This document shows, piece by piece, positions 34,424 to 42,313 of a DNA stretch of 64,000 bases. The position numbers and the translations under genes are program-made. Source of the DNA: an uncultured Alphaproteobacteria bacterium (GTDB lineage Bacteria; Pseudomonadota; Alphaproteobacteria; HIMB59; GCA-002718135); NCBI GenBank assembly GCA_902612805.1, contig CACMEY010000003.1:124001-188000 (forward strand). The letters are read 5' to 3'. The notes beneath the pieces are model-generated. The model was not told where the DNA came from, searched no databases, and saw only the letters and a program-made list of their open reading frames with translations. Position 1 is the stretch's first letter. Every line of letters starts with the position of its first letter.

Positions 34424-34620
34424 AGAAGTAAGAGATTCAATTTTCAAAAATTGAAGGAACTAAAAAATTTATTTGAAAACCAATAAATTAAAAAATTAGT
34501 TTAATTTATAAAAATTTAATATTCTATTAACACGTCTGTAAAAAATAAAATTTAATTACATCTTACCACTCGCAGTATTATTTCTTCCTGCTTATGTCCA
34601 ATTATTGTGAGTGGGATTAA
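34424..34620 (+). repeat. Direct repeat copy 2: decayed arsC 3' end plus hairpin region
   Basis: A 197-bp second copy of the 31412-31609 segment. The arsC part is non-functional: a one-base loss turns the frame into a stop after about nine codons (GAA GTA AGA ... AAT TGA). The spacer and hairpin are kept. It lies between agt copy 1 and the convergent ppk, fills most of the 226-bp gap there, and nothing else is seen in that gap. Confidence 0.9.
34566..34614 (+). ncRNA. Conserved hairpin with CUUCCUGC loop, copy 2
   Basis: CCACTCGCA (34566-34574) pairs with TGTGAGTGG (34606-34614), with one G-U pair in the plus-strand RNA. The loop reads TTTCTTCCTGC where copy 1 has TTTCCTCCTGC. No strong T run follows, so terminator function is less likely here than for copy 1, leaving either a decayed duplicate or a structured RNA. 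Confidence 0.42.
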
Positions 34621-34629
34621 ATTCCATTT

Positions 34630-36729
34630 TCAAATTTTTAAATTAGACTTAGCTCTAGATTTGAGTTTTGCTGAACCCCTCCCAGACAAGCTTGGATTTT
34701 TGATAAAAAAATTGTGAGAGGAAAATTTTTTTTCTTTGCTTGATATTTCTTTTTTCTGATAATTGCCATTACTCAACATTTGCCAAGAATTTGTATTATC
34801 TGCCATACTGGCAATTAAGATCTGATTTAATATTTGTTCATGTACAGTTTCATTTTCAATAGGGATGAATGTTTCAACCCGCCTATCTAGATTTCTTTGC
34901 ATTAAATCGGCAGAAGAAATAAACAAGATATTTTTTCTATGAGGGAATTTATGACCGTTATAAAAACAATATATTCTCGTATGTTCTAAAAAACGACCAA
35001 TTATACTTTTAACAACTATATTTTCCGATAGATTTTCTTTACCAGGTATTAGAGAGCAAATTCCTCTTATCAACAATTCAATTTTTACATTTTTTTGAGA
35101 TGCTTTATAAAATTCATCAATAATTTGTTTATCAACAAGAGAATTACACTTACATACTATTCCAGATGGTTTATTTTTTCCAGCATTTGTAATTTCATTT
35201 CTAATTAGTTCATTTAATTTGTTTCTTGCAGTTATTGGAGAATATACTATTTTTTTTATTGTGGTTGGTTCTGAATAACTAGTTAAATAATTAAACATTT
35301 TTGCAGCATCATTTGTTAATGTTTTGTCACAGGTGAAGTAAGATAAATCCATATAAACTCTTGCATTTCTTGGGTGATAATTACCTGTTCCATAATGTGC
35401 GTAATTTACAACAGAATTCATTTGCTTCCTTGTTACAAGTGTAATTTTTGCATGAGTTTTCATATCAATATTGCCAAAAACAACTTGCGCTCCAGCTAAT
35501 TCTAATTCTTTTGCCCATTTTAAGTTACGCTCTTCATCAAAACGTGCTTGCAACTCTATAATGACAGTTACTAATTTTCCTTTTTGTGCTGCTCTAACTA
35601 AACTTGCTTCTATTGGTGAGTCATCAGTAGTTCGGTATAAAGTATGTTTTATTGATAAGACTTTTGGGTCATCTGCAGCTTGATCAATAAACTGAGTCAC
35701 TACTTCAAAAGATTCAAAAGGGTGATGAATAACAATATCTTTATTTGCTATAGCTTTAAAATAATCATTTTTAAAATCTTTAATTCTTTCAGGAAATCGT
35801 ACCTTAAATTTTGGAAAAAATAATTTTTTAAAATCTTTCAAAAAAATTGACTCTATACTCGAAAGATTAACGGGTATTGGCAGTTTATATGTATTTACAT
35901 CCTTATAGTTAAGTTTTTTATTTATGAATTTAATTAAGTGACTAGATATACTTTCATCAAAATCAATTCTTATTACCTCTTGTCTTCTTCTCTCAAAAAT
36001 AGCTTTTTGAAATACTAAAAATAAATCTTCTCCCTCACCACCTAATTCTAATTCACTATTCCTAATTGGTCTAAAAACACCTTTATCCAAAACCCTATCA
36101 CACTGGAAAATTTCTTTTAGAGAAATAAGTAGGGCTGTCTCCATAGATACAAAACGTGTTTTTTTACCAGGTAATTTAATAAATTTTTCTAATCCCTCTG
36201 GCACTCTCAGTATTCCATAAAAAGTTTTTTTATTATTTATTAAACGACATACTAAGGTTGTTTCTTTATTTGGTATAAAAGGAAATGGGTGAGATGGATC
36301 AATAATAATTGGCGTTAAAACTCCCCAATTATTTTCTTCTAAATAATTTTTAATAAATGTTTTATCTTTTGTTTTCAGTGTTTTTTCTACATCTATATGG
36401 ATTTTGTTTTCTGAAAGCTCTCTTAGTAAATCTATCCATATTAATTTTATATTTGAAATCATCTTCGATGTTTCTTTATCTATCAGCTTGAGTTGTTGTT
36501 GTGGTGTTAATCCATCAAAACTTTTATTTCGTGAAAATTTTTGAACATTCAATCCTGCTACTCTAACCATAAAAAATTCATCTAAATTAGAGAATGCTAT
36601 TGATAAAAATCTAACCCTTTCTAAAAGTGGAATTTTACTATCAGATGTCTGACTTAAGACTCTTTCATTGAATTTTAGCCAAGACAATTCCCTGTTTGCA
36701 TAGTTATAAGTGGTATTTTTTTTTAACAT
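34630..36729 (-). CDS. ppk: Polyphosphate kinase 1
   Basis: A 699-residue enzyme making polyphosphate from ATP reversibly. The N-terminal block NRELSWLKFNERVL (about 12-25) is typical, the autophosphorylated histidine is His426 in MKTHAKI, and the second motif YAHYGTGNYHPRNARVY follows at about 443-459. The C-terminal catalytic domain has the RGICSL block. Length fits the family. It lies in a phosphate-storage block with sixA and ppx, and converges on the arsC-derived repeat. Confidence 0.94.
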   Translation of the reverse strand: MLKKNTTYNYANRELSWLKFNERVLSQTSDSKIPLLERVRFLSIAFSNLDEFFMVRVAGLNVQKFSRNKSFDGLTPQQQLKLIDKETSKMISNIKLIWIDLLRELSENKIHIDVEKTLKTKDKTFIKNYLEENNWGVLTPIIIDPSHPFPFIPNKETTLVCRLINNKKTFYGILRVPEGLEKFIKLPGKKTRFVSMETALLISLKEIFQCDRVLDKGVFRPIRNSELELGGEGEDLFLVFQKAIFERRRQEVIRIDFDESISSHLIKFINKKLNYKDVNTYKLPIPVNLSSIESIFLKDFKKLFFPKFKVRFPERIKDFKNDYFKAIANKDIVIHHPFESFEVVTQFIDQAADDPKVLSIKHTLYRTTDDSPIEASLVRAAQKGKLVTVIIELQARFDEERNLKWAKELELAGAQVVFGNIDMKTHAKITLVTRKQMNSVVNYAHYGTGNYHPRNARVYMDLSYFTCDKTLTNDAAKMFNYLTSYSEPTTIKKIVYSPITARNKLNELIRNEITNAGKNKPSGIVCKCNSLVDKQIIDEFYKASQKNVKIELLIRGICSLIPGKENLSENIVVKSIIGRFLEHTRIYCFYNGHKFPHRKNILFISSADLMQRNLDRRVETFIPIENETVHEQILNQILIASMADNTNSWQMLSNGNYQKKEISSKEKKFSSHNFFIKNPSLSGRGSAKLKSRAKSNLKI

Positions 36730-36789
36730 AATTTTTTTTTATATTTTTTAGGTATAAAAAAAACATGTTCATAAAAAATTCATATTTCT

Positions 36790-37248
36790 TTAATAATTTT
36801 TATTTTTTGGTTTTAAAATTTTATCAATAGTCCAGCTATTTTTAAAGGATATTATAGCAAAAGCACAGGTTGGAAAATGTTCAATATTTGAATTACATAA
36901 AATATTAATTGATTCTATCAAACTAGGGTTGTGTCCAATGATAAGAGTATTTTTTTTTAATTTTTTAATTTTTCTTACAAGTATATTTGGTGGGCATTCA
37001 TAAATATCGTTATCAATTGTAAATTTTACTGAGCGATCAAATGAATTAGAAATTATATCATATGTGCTAGTTGTTCTTTTAGAAGGAGAACATATTATCT
37101 GATTAATTTGAAATTTTCTTTTATCTAATATTTTAGAAAATTGTTTTGCGTTTCTCATACCTCTTTTATTCAGCGGCCTATCAATGTCATCAAGTTCTAA
37201 ATTATCCCAACTAGATTTGGCGTGACGTAATAAATAGACTTGTAGCAT
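36790..37248 (-). CDS. sixA: SixA-like phosphohistidine phosphatase
   Basis: A 152-residue histidine-phosphatase-superfamily protein with the SixA-type motif LRHAKSSWDN (catalytic His9, Arg8) and the second histidine in IIGHNPSL. Small stand-alone members remove phosphate from phosphohistidine proteins. It is 60 bp upstream of ppk on the same strand and divergent from ppx, a common grouping in Alphaproteobacteria. Substrate here unknown. Confidence 0.85.
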   Translation of the reverse strand: MLQVYLLRHAKSSWDNLELDDIDRPLNKRGMRNAKQFSKILDKRKFQINQIICSPSKRTTSTYDIISNSFDRSVKFTIDNDIYECPPNILVRKIKKLKKNTLIIGHNPSLIESINILCNSNIEHFPTCAFAIISFKNSWTIDKILKPKNKNY

Positions 37249-37280
37249 TCGAGTTTAATACTTTAGATGTATACATTTCC

Positions 37281-38186
37281 ATGGCTAAAAAGAAAAATAA
37301 AAATCCCATAACAGTTATTGATCTAGGCTCTAATACATTTAGACTAGTTATATACGCGCAAGCTATTCATCCTTTTCCAATACTTTATCAAAAAAGAGAA
37401 TTCTTAAAATTAGGTGAAAGTATTAAAATAGGTAAACTCCCATCGATAAAAATAAAAGAAGCTATAAAATGCTTAGAAGAATATCTTAAGATTGCAAAAG
37501 ATTATGAGTCCTCAGATATTCATATAATTGCAACGGCCGCAATTCGTGAAACAATAAATGGAAAAGAAATTATTGAACCCTTCAAGAAAAAAAAGTCAGT
37601 TACAGTAGAAGTGCTCTCACCAAAAAATGAGGCTAAATGCGGATCCCTAGGTGTAATTAGTTCAATAAAAAATCCAATCGGTTTAGTTGCTGACTTGGGA
37701 GGTGGAAGTTTAGAACTTAGTACTATAAAAAATGAAAACATACTTGAAACTAAAAGTTTAAAAATTGGCATCTTAAGAAGTGAATCTGATATGTACAAAA
37801 CTACTAAAATTAAATTTGATAATTTTTTATTTTCTAAATTTAAAAACCAATCTCTTAAATTTTCTAAAAACGTAGGAAATATTTATGTTATTGGAGGCAT
37901 GTGGCGCAATCTTGCAAAACTTCATTTGCACCTAAATGGAATCAAGAAAAATAAATTACATGGGTACATGATACCATTTTCAGAGTTAGAAATATTTTAT
38001 CACAAATTATACTCTATGGAAAAAAAACAAATTCAAAAATTGAATGTTGTCCAACCCAATCGATTAGATAAATTAAAATTATCTACATATATTTTATTTA
38101 GCCTTGCTTCATTTTATAACATTAAAAATATTATTTTTGTAAGATATGGAATCCGTGAAGGCTACTTGTACAATATGTTGAACTAA
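37281..38186 (+). CDS. ppx: Exopolyphosphatase / GppA family phosphatase
   Basis: A 301-residue actin-fold phosphatase. The phosphate-1 motif IDLGSNTFRLVIY (about 14-26) and phosphate-2 motif VADLGGGSLELS (about 137-148) are clear. It would release phosphate from polyphosphate, or act on pppGpp. The protein has only the two N-terminal actin-like domains and lacks the C-terminal HD-like region of long Ppx proteins. It is divergent from sixA by 32 bp and its stop overlaps the aquaporin gene by 4 bp. Confidence 0.88.
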   Translation: MAKKKNKNPITVIDLGSNTFRLVIYAQAIHPFPILYQKREFLKLGESIKIGKLPSIKIKEAIKCLEEYLKIAKDYESSDIHIIATAAIRETINGKEIIEPFKKKKSVTVEVLSPKNEAKCGSLGVISSIKNPIGLVADLGGGSLELSTIKNENILETKSLKIGILRSESDMYKTTKIKFDNFLFSKFKNQSLKFSKNVGNIYVIGGMWRNLAKLHLHLNGIKKNKLHGYMIPFSELEIFYHKLYSMEKKQIQKLNVVQPNRLDKLKLSTYILFSLASFYNIKNIIFVRYGIREGYLYNMLN

Positions 38187-38845
38187 TTTTTAAAAAACAA
38201 TTTAACAATAACTGTAGCAATAAGAGCACCAATAATCTGAGCTAAAATAAAACCTAGAACACTTGATGGACTTATTCCACTAAAACTATCTGTAAACATT
38301 CTTCCTATAGTTACTGCTGGATTTGCAAAACTTGTTGATGAAGTAAACCAATATCCTGCGGTAATAAATAGAGCTACACCAATAGCTATTCTTTCCTTGT
38401 TTACCTCTTTTAATATAAAAATAGTTAATAATAATCCAACAGTTGCAATTATTTCTGAAAAGAATTTAAATACACCAACTCTTTCATTGAGTGACCATTC
38501 AATTATAGGATATTCAAAATACCAATTTGCAGTTAAACAACCAAATATACCAGCAATAATCTGAGTAAAAATAAAAATTATTCCGTAATTAATAGGAATA
38601 TTTTTTTGGATAATATCACTTAATACAACAGCAGGATTAAAGTACGCTCCTGAGATATTAATAAACATAGAAATAATTACATATAAAATGGCACCTGTTG
38701 CGATAGTGTTTCCTAGTAATATTATACCAAGGTCATTTGACATTAACTCTCCCATAATTCCACTACCTACAACTGTTAGTACAAGAAAATATGTCCCGAT
38801 AAATTCTGCTAGTATTTTTTGTCTTAAAGAAAATGTCACTATCAA
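38183..38845 (-). CDS. MIP-family channel (aquaporin-like)
   Basis: A 220-residue membrane channel with six helices and both pore NPA boxes: FNPAVVL (about 68-74) and ANPAVTIGR (about 174-182). MIP channels pass water, glycerol or metalloids such as arsenite. In a locus with arsC but no ArsB/Acr3 pump, arsenite efflux by a channel, as known for AqpS in rhizobia, is plausible; a role in glycerol uptake from lipid turnover is the alternative. It is 14 bp downstream of agt copy 2. Confidence 0.83.
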   Translation of the reverse strand: MIVTFSLRQKILAEFIGTYFLVLTVVGSGIMGELMSNDLGIILLGNTIATGAILYVIISMFINISGAYFNPAVVLSDIIQKNIPINYGIIFIFTQIIAGIFGCLTANWYFEYPIIEWSLNERVGVFKFFSEIIATVGLLLTIFILKEVNKERIAIGVALFITAGYWFTSSTSFANPAVTIGRMFTDSFSGISPSSVLGFILAQIIGALIATVIVKLFFKN

Positions 38846-38859
38846 ATTACCCTAAATAA

Positions 38860-39861
38860 CTAAACGTTTACCATGAATTCTAAAAATTCATTCACACATT
38901 TGTCCCAAGTTAATTTAAGAGTAAAATTTCTACAATCAACTCTTTTTACTTTAAGTGCCTTCTTAACTGATTGTAACAAGTTATTATCTAAAGTGTTAAT
39001 CTTTTCATCTGTTAACACATCTATGGGCCCGGTTACTGGATATGCAGCAATTGGCGTTCCACTAGCCAATGCTTCAAGTATTACATTTCCTAAAGTGTCT
39101 GTTTTAGAAGGAAAGACAAATACATCTGCGTTTGCATAATATTTCGCTAGTTCATCTCCAGTTTTTACACCGACAAAATTTACTTCAGGATATTTATTAA
39201 TATATTTTTGTAATTCGGGACCATCACCCACAACAGTTTTATTATAATTTCCTTTAAGTTTTAAAAATTCTTCAATATTTTTTTCAATTGCTACTCTACC
39301 AACATAAGTCAGTTGTCTATCTTTACTGTTTGTGTCTCTTTTATTTGGATTAAATAATTCTGTATCAACACCTCTATTCCAAACTACTAAATTTTTAAAA
39401 TCATATTTTTTTAACTCATTTAGCATTGAAACTGATGGAACAAGAACTCTTTCTGAATCACTATGTAGTCTTCTTAATATGGAGTATGTAAATCTCTTTG
39501 GGATAAAAGCTCTTTGCTTCATGTAGTCAGGAAAACGGGTGTGAAAGGAAGAAGTGTATTGTAGTTTATTTTTAAGACAGTACTTACGACCAGCAAAACC
39601 TACTGGACCTTCAGTCATTATATGAACAATATCTGGATTAAATTCTTTAAAAAATTTTTCAGTAACTTTTTTAGTATTGTAAGAAATTTTTATTTCTTTG
39701 TACCTAGGATAACTAAAATTATTAAACATCTCAGGATGTAATATTTTAATCTCAAAACCTTTTTTTTCTAGAATAGGTATAACGCTTTGAAATGTCGTAA
39801 CTACGCCATTTACCTGAGGAACCCACGCATCACTAATTAACGCGATTTTTTTAGGCTGCAT
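38860..39861 (-). CDS. agt: Agt-type family 4 glycosyltransferase, copy 2
   Basis: A 333-residue paralogue of the enzyme at 33.4 kb, similar along its whole length: ISDAWVPQVNGVVTT at the N-terminus, NNFSYPRYKEIKIS, TEGPVGFAGRKYC, and EALASGTPIAAYPVTGP near the donor site. The two copies clearly share a common ancestor and differ throughout, so this is an old duplication or independent acquisition. It follows plcP copy 2 with an 11-bp overlap. Confidence 0.85.
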   Translation of the reverse strand: MQPKKIALISDAWVPQVNGVVTTFQSVIPILEKKGFEIKILHPEMFNNFSYPRYKEIKISYNTKKVTEKFFKEFNPDIVHIMTEGPVGFAGRKYCLKNKLQYTSSFHTRFPDYMKQRAFIPKRFTYSILRRLHSDSERVLVPSVSMLNELKKYDFKNLVVWNRGVDTELFNPNKRDTNSKDRQLTYVGRVAIEKNIEEFLKLKGNYNKTVVGDGPELQKYINKYPEVNFVGVKTGDELAKYYANADVFVFPSKTDTLGNVILEALASGTPIAAYPVTGPIDVLTDEKINTLDNNLLQSVKKALKVKRVDCRNFTLKLTWDKCVNEFLEFMVNV

Positions 39862-40663
39862 CCTCTTTTATTTTTCGTCTTTCTTCTAAAGAAATTAATT
39901 TTAATTTTTCTCTTTCTTCGGGCCAATTAAGAATTGATAAATTGCCAATTTCATCTTCAACGAGTGCTGTGCAACTTTCAATCCAGTCACCATCATTACA
40001 ATAGAGAACACCATTTAATTCCTTTATTTCTGGTCTATGTATATGCCCGCACACAACAACATCGGCATTTTCTCTTCTAGCTCTGTCAGATACAGCAAAC
40101 TCAAAGTTACTAATAAAGTTTGTTGCATGCTTAGTTTTCTTTTTTAAATATTGAGACAGTGACCAATAAGACAAGCCCATCTTTCGTCGAATAAAATTGA
40201 ATACATTATTTAACTTTAGTAAATATTCATAAAGTGCTGATCCCACTTTGGCTAACCACCTCGCATTAATTATCACAGCATCAAATTCATCTCCGTGTGT
40301 AATCAGTACTTTCCTTCCATCAGCTAATTGATGCGTATCTTCATTTTTTATTGAAATTTCTCCAAAGGAAAAATTTGTAAAATCTTTTAATACTTCATCA
40401 TGATTTCCTGGGATAAGCACTACCCTAGTTCCATTTTTCGCTTTCTTTAAAACTTTTTGAACCACGTCGTTATGTTCTTGTGGCCAATACATTTTCTTAC
40501 GCATGCGCCATCCATCAACAATGTCGCCTACTAAAAATAAATATTCCGAATCTGTTTCTTCTAAGAATTCTAAAAGCATTTTGCTTTTACAACCACTGGT
40601 TCCTAGATGGGTATCCGAAATCCAAATTGTGCGGTAAAATTTTTTATTACTTTCAAATTTCAT
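39851..40663 (-). CDS. plcP: PlcP-type phospholipase C, copy 2
   Basis: A 270-residue paralogue of the 32.6-kb enzyme with the same metal motifs: SDTHLG, GDIVDGWRM, GNHDE, THGDEFD and CGHIHRP. It begins with a different short N-terminus (MKFESNKKFYRTIW) and has a basic C-terminal tail ERRKIKED. With agt copy 2 it forms a second lipid-remodelling unit in inverted orientation. I see no convincing Pho box upstream, so it may be regulated differently from copy 1. Confidence 0.84.
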   Translation of the reverse strand: MKFESNKKFYRTIWISDTHLGTSGCKSKMLLEFLEETDSEYLFLVGDIVDGWRMRKKMYWPQEHNDVVQKVLKKAKNGTRVVLIPGNHDEVLKDFTNFSFGEISIKNEDTHQLADGRKVLITHGDEFDAVIINARWLAKVGSALYEYLLKLNNVFNFIRRKMGLSYWSLSQYLKKKTKHATNFISNFEFAVSDRARRENADVVVCGHIHRPEIKELNGVLYCNDGDWIESCTALVEDEIGNLSILNWPEEREKLKLISLEERRKIKEDAA

Positions 40664-40749
40664 TAATTAAAGATTTGTTCTTATACATAAAAGTATCATT
40701 TTATAATACAATTTATTATTATATGTGTGTATTGTATAAAAATAACAGT

Positions 40750-41250
40750 ATGACGCAGAAAATTTGGTTTAAAAAAAAATCACCCCTTCACGGTTCTGGA
40801 TTATTTGCAAAAACTAATATTAAAAAAGGCCAGAAAGTAATCCAATATATTGGTGATAAAGTTACTAAAAGAGAGGGTGACAAAAGAGCAGATAAACAAA
40901 TCCGCAAAGCAAAAAAAGATAAAAATAACGGCATGGTCTATGTTTTTGAACTAAACAAGCGATACGACATAGACGGTGATGTTGATTATAACTTTGCAAA
41001 ATTTATTAATCACTCATGTAATCCGAATTGTGAAGTAGACATCATAGATAATGAGATTTGGATTTCTTCTATTAAACGAATAAAAAAAGGAGACGAACTT
41101 TTCTATAACTATGGTTATCCTTTTGATACAGATTTTGTGGATCACATTTGTAAGTGTGGTTCTAGAAATTGTGTAGGTTATATTTTAAGTGACAATGATT
41201 GGCCAAAATTAAAAAAATATGAAAAAAAAACTAAGACTAAGTCTAAGTAA
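40750..41250 (+). CDS. SET-domain protein with post-SET motif (putative lysine methyltransferase)
   Basis: A 166-residue stand-alone SET protein. It has SPLHGSGLFA (11-20), the SAM-binding NHSCNPN (87-93), the active-site tyrosine region YNYGY (119-123) and a post-SET zinc motif with Cys134, Cys136 and Cys141. Its target is unknown. Longer in-frame starts exist at 40723 and 40480, the last inside plcP; the ATG at 40750 puts the SET fold at the very N-terminus. The gene end overlaps phoR by 32 bp, so it is co-expressed with the phosphate sensor. Confidence 0.85.
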   Translation: MTQKIWFKKKSPLHGSGLFAKTNIKKGQKVIQYIGDKVTKREGDKRADKQIRKAKKDKNNGMVYVFELNKRYDIDGDVDYNFAKFINHSCNPNCEVDIIDNEIWISSIKRIKKGDELFYNYGYPFDTDFVDHICKCGSRNCVGYILSDNDWPKLKKYEKKTKTKSK

Positions 41251-42271
41251 GATACCTTCGATTATTATTGCAATTGATACAAATAAGGAAATAATTTTTT
41301 ACAATAATGCAGCTAAACAAAAATTTTTATTTATAGATGAAGGAAGAGATCTCAATAATATTATTAGATCAACAGAGTTAAATACTTTTATTGATAAAGC
41401 CTTTAGGGAGAAAGAAGATTTTAGGTTTGAATTCACCCCATCTAATTTTAGTGATATGTATTTTATTGCTGACTTAATATTTGTTGAAAAAGATTATGAA
41501 GAATTATTAATATCACTAAACGATCAAAGTCTTCTTAAAAACTACGAACAAATGCGAACAGATTTTGTGGCTAATGTAAGTCATGAATTGAGAACTCCTC
41601 TTTCCTCAATTCTAGGCTATGTTGAAACAATTAAAAATTCACTCAATGAAGATAAGAACAAAGACAAAACGGTTGGTAAATTTTTAGACACAATGGAAGA
41701 TCAGGCTTGGCGTATGACTAGATTAGTCGAAGATTTATTATTACTAAGTAAATATGAGACTGAAGATAAGCCGATAGAATTTCAAGAAGCGAATATAAGG
41801 CAATTAATTGATGGCGTAGTAGATAATTTACAAAACAAGTTAATGGCAAAAAAAATTGAAGTTCAAATCAAGGATGATTTTGATAAGTCTACAATATCAG
41901 CAAACAAAGATGCTTTGATCCAAGTTTTTTTAAATCTAACTGATAATGCAATCAAATATAGCAAAGAAAATTCTACTATTGAAATTGAGCTTGAGAGTGT
42001 AATTGATGACAATACCACCTTTTGCCAAATAAGTTTTATAGATAAGGGAGAAGGCATATCGAAAGAGCATTTAACTAGACTTACTGAAAGATTTTATAGA
42101 GTAGATAAAAATAGATCTCGAAATCAAGGCGGTACGGGTTTGGGTTTATCTATTGTTAAACATATAACTAATAGGCATAATGGTAAATTATCGATAAAAA
42201 GCAAGGTGGATAAGGGTTCAACATTTACTATTTCTTTACCAGTATTTCAGCAAACTGTAATAAATCCTTAA
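41219..42271 (+). CDS. phoR: PhoR-like sensor histidine kinase, soluble
   Basis: A 350-residue kinase paired with phoB and pst. A PAS-like domain fills about residues 10-105, the phosphorylated His122 is in FVANVSHELRTPL, and N, G1 and G2 boxes (NLTDNAIKYS, DKGEGIS, GTGLGLSIVK) complete the ATPase domain. Unlike E. coli PhoR it has no transmembrane helix; upstream sequence is already taken by the SET gene, so no missing membrane segment is hidden. It likely senses phosphate through PhoU and the Pst complex. Confidence 0.88.
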   Translation: MKKKLRLSLSKIPSIIIAIDTNKEIIFYNNAAKQKFLFIDEGRDLNNIIRSTELNTFIDKAFREKEDFRFEFTPSNFSDMYFIADLIFVEKDYEELLISLNDQSLLKNYEQMRTDFVANVSHELRTPLSSILGYVETIKNSLNEDKNKDKTVGKFLDTMEDQAWRMTRLVEDLLLLSKYETEDKPIEFQEANIRQLIDGVVDNLQNKLMAKKIEVQIKDDFDKSTISANKDALIQVFLNLTDNAIKYSKENSTIEIELESVIDDNTTFCQISFIDKGEGISKEHLTRLTERFYRVDKNRSRNQGGTGLGLSIVKHITNRHNGKLSIKSKVDKGSTFTISLPVFQQTVINP

Positions 42272-42272
42272 T
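42255..42272 (+). promoter_or_regulatory. Possible Pho box before pstS
   Basis: CTGTAAT and CCTTAAT are separated by AAAT at the 11-bp period, overlapping the end of phoR and 40-60 bp before the pstS start. The first unit is close to the classical CTGTCAT core. Only two units are seen. Confidence 0.38.
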
Positions 42273-42313
42273 ATATATTCTGTAGGACAACCTTATTTTA
42301 AATGAGGCTTAAT

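Noticed and set aside
31412..34620. Direct repeats as ends of an insertion sequence or phage
   Set aside because: No transposase, integrase or terminal inverted repeats are present, and the content is metabolic genes.
38860..40663. Second plcP-agt pair as an assembly duplication
   Set aside because: The two pairs differ throughout at protein level and in flanks and orientation, so they are true paralogues.
40480..40749. Long N-terminal extension of the SET protein
   Set aside because: It runs antisense through plcP copy 2, and the SET fold begins right after the ATG at 40750.
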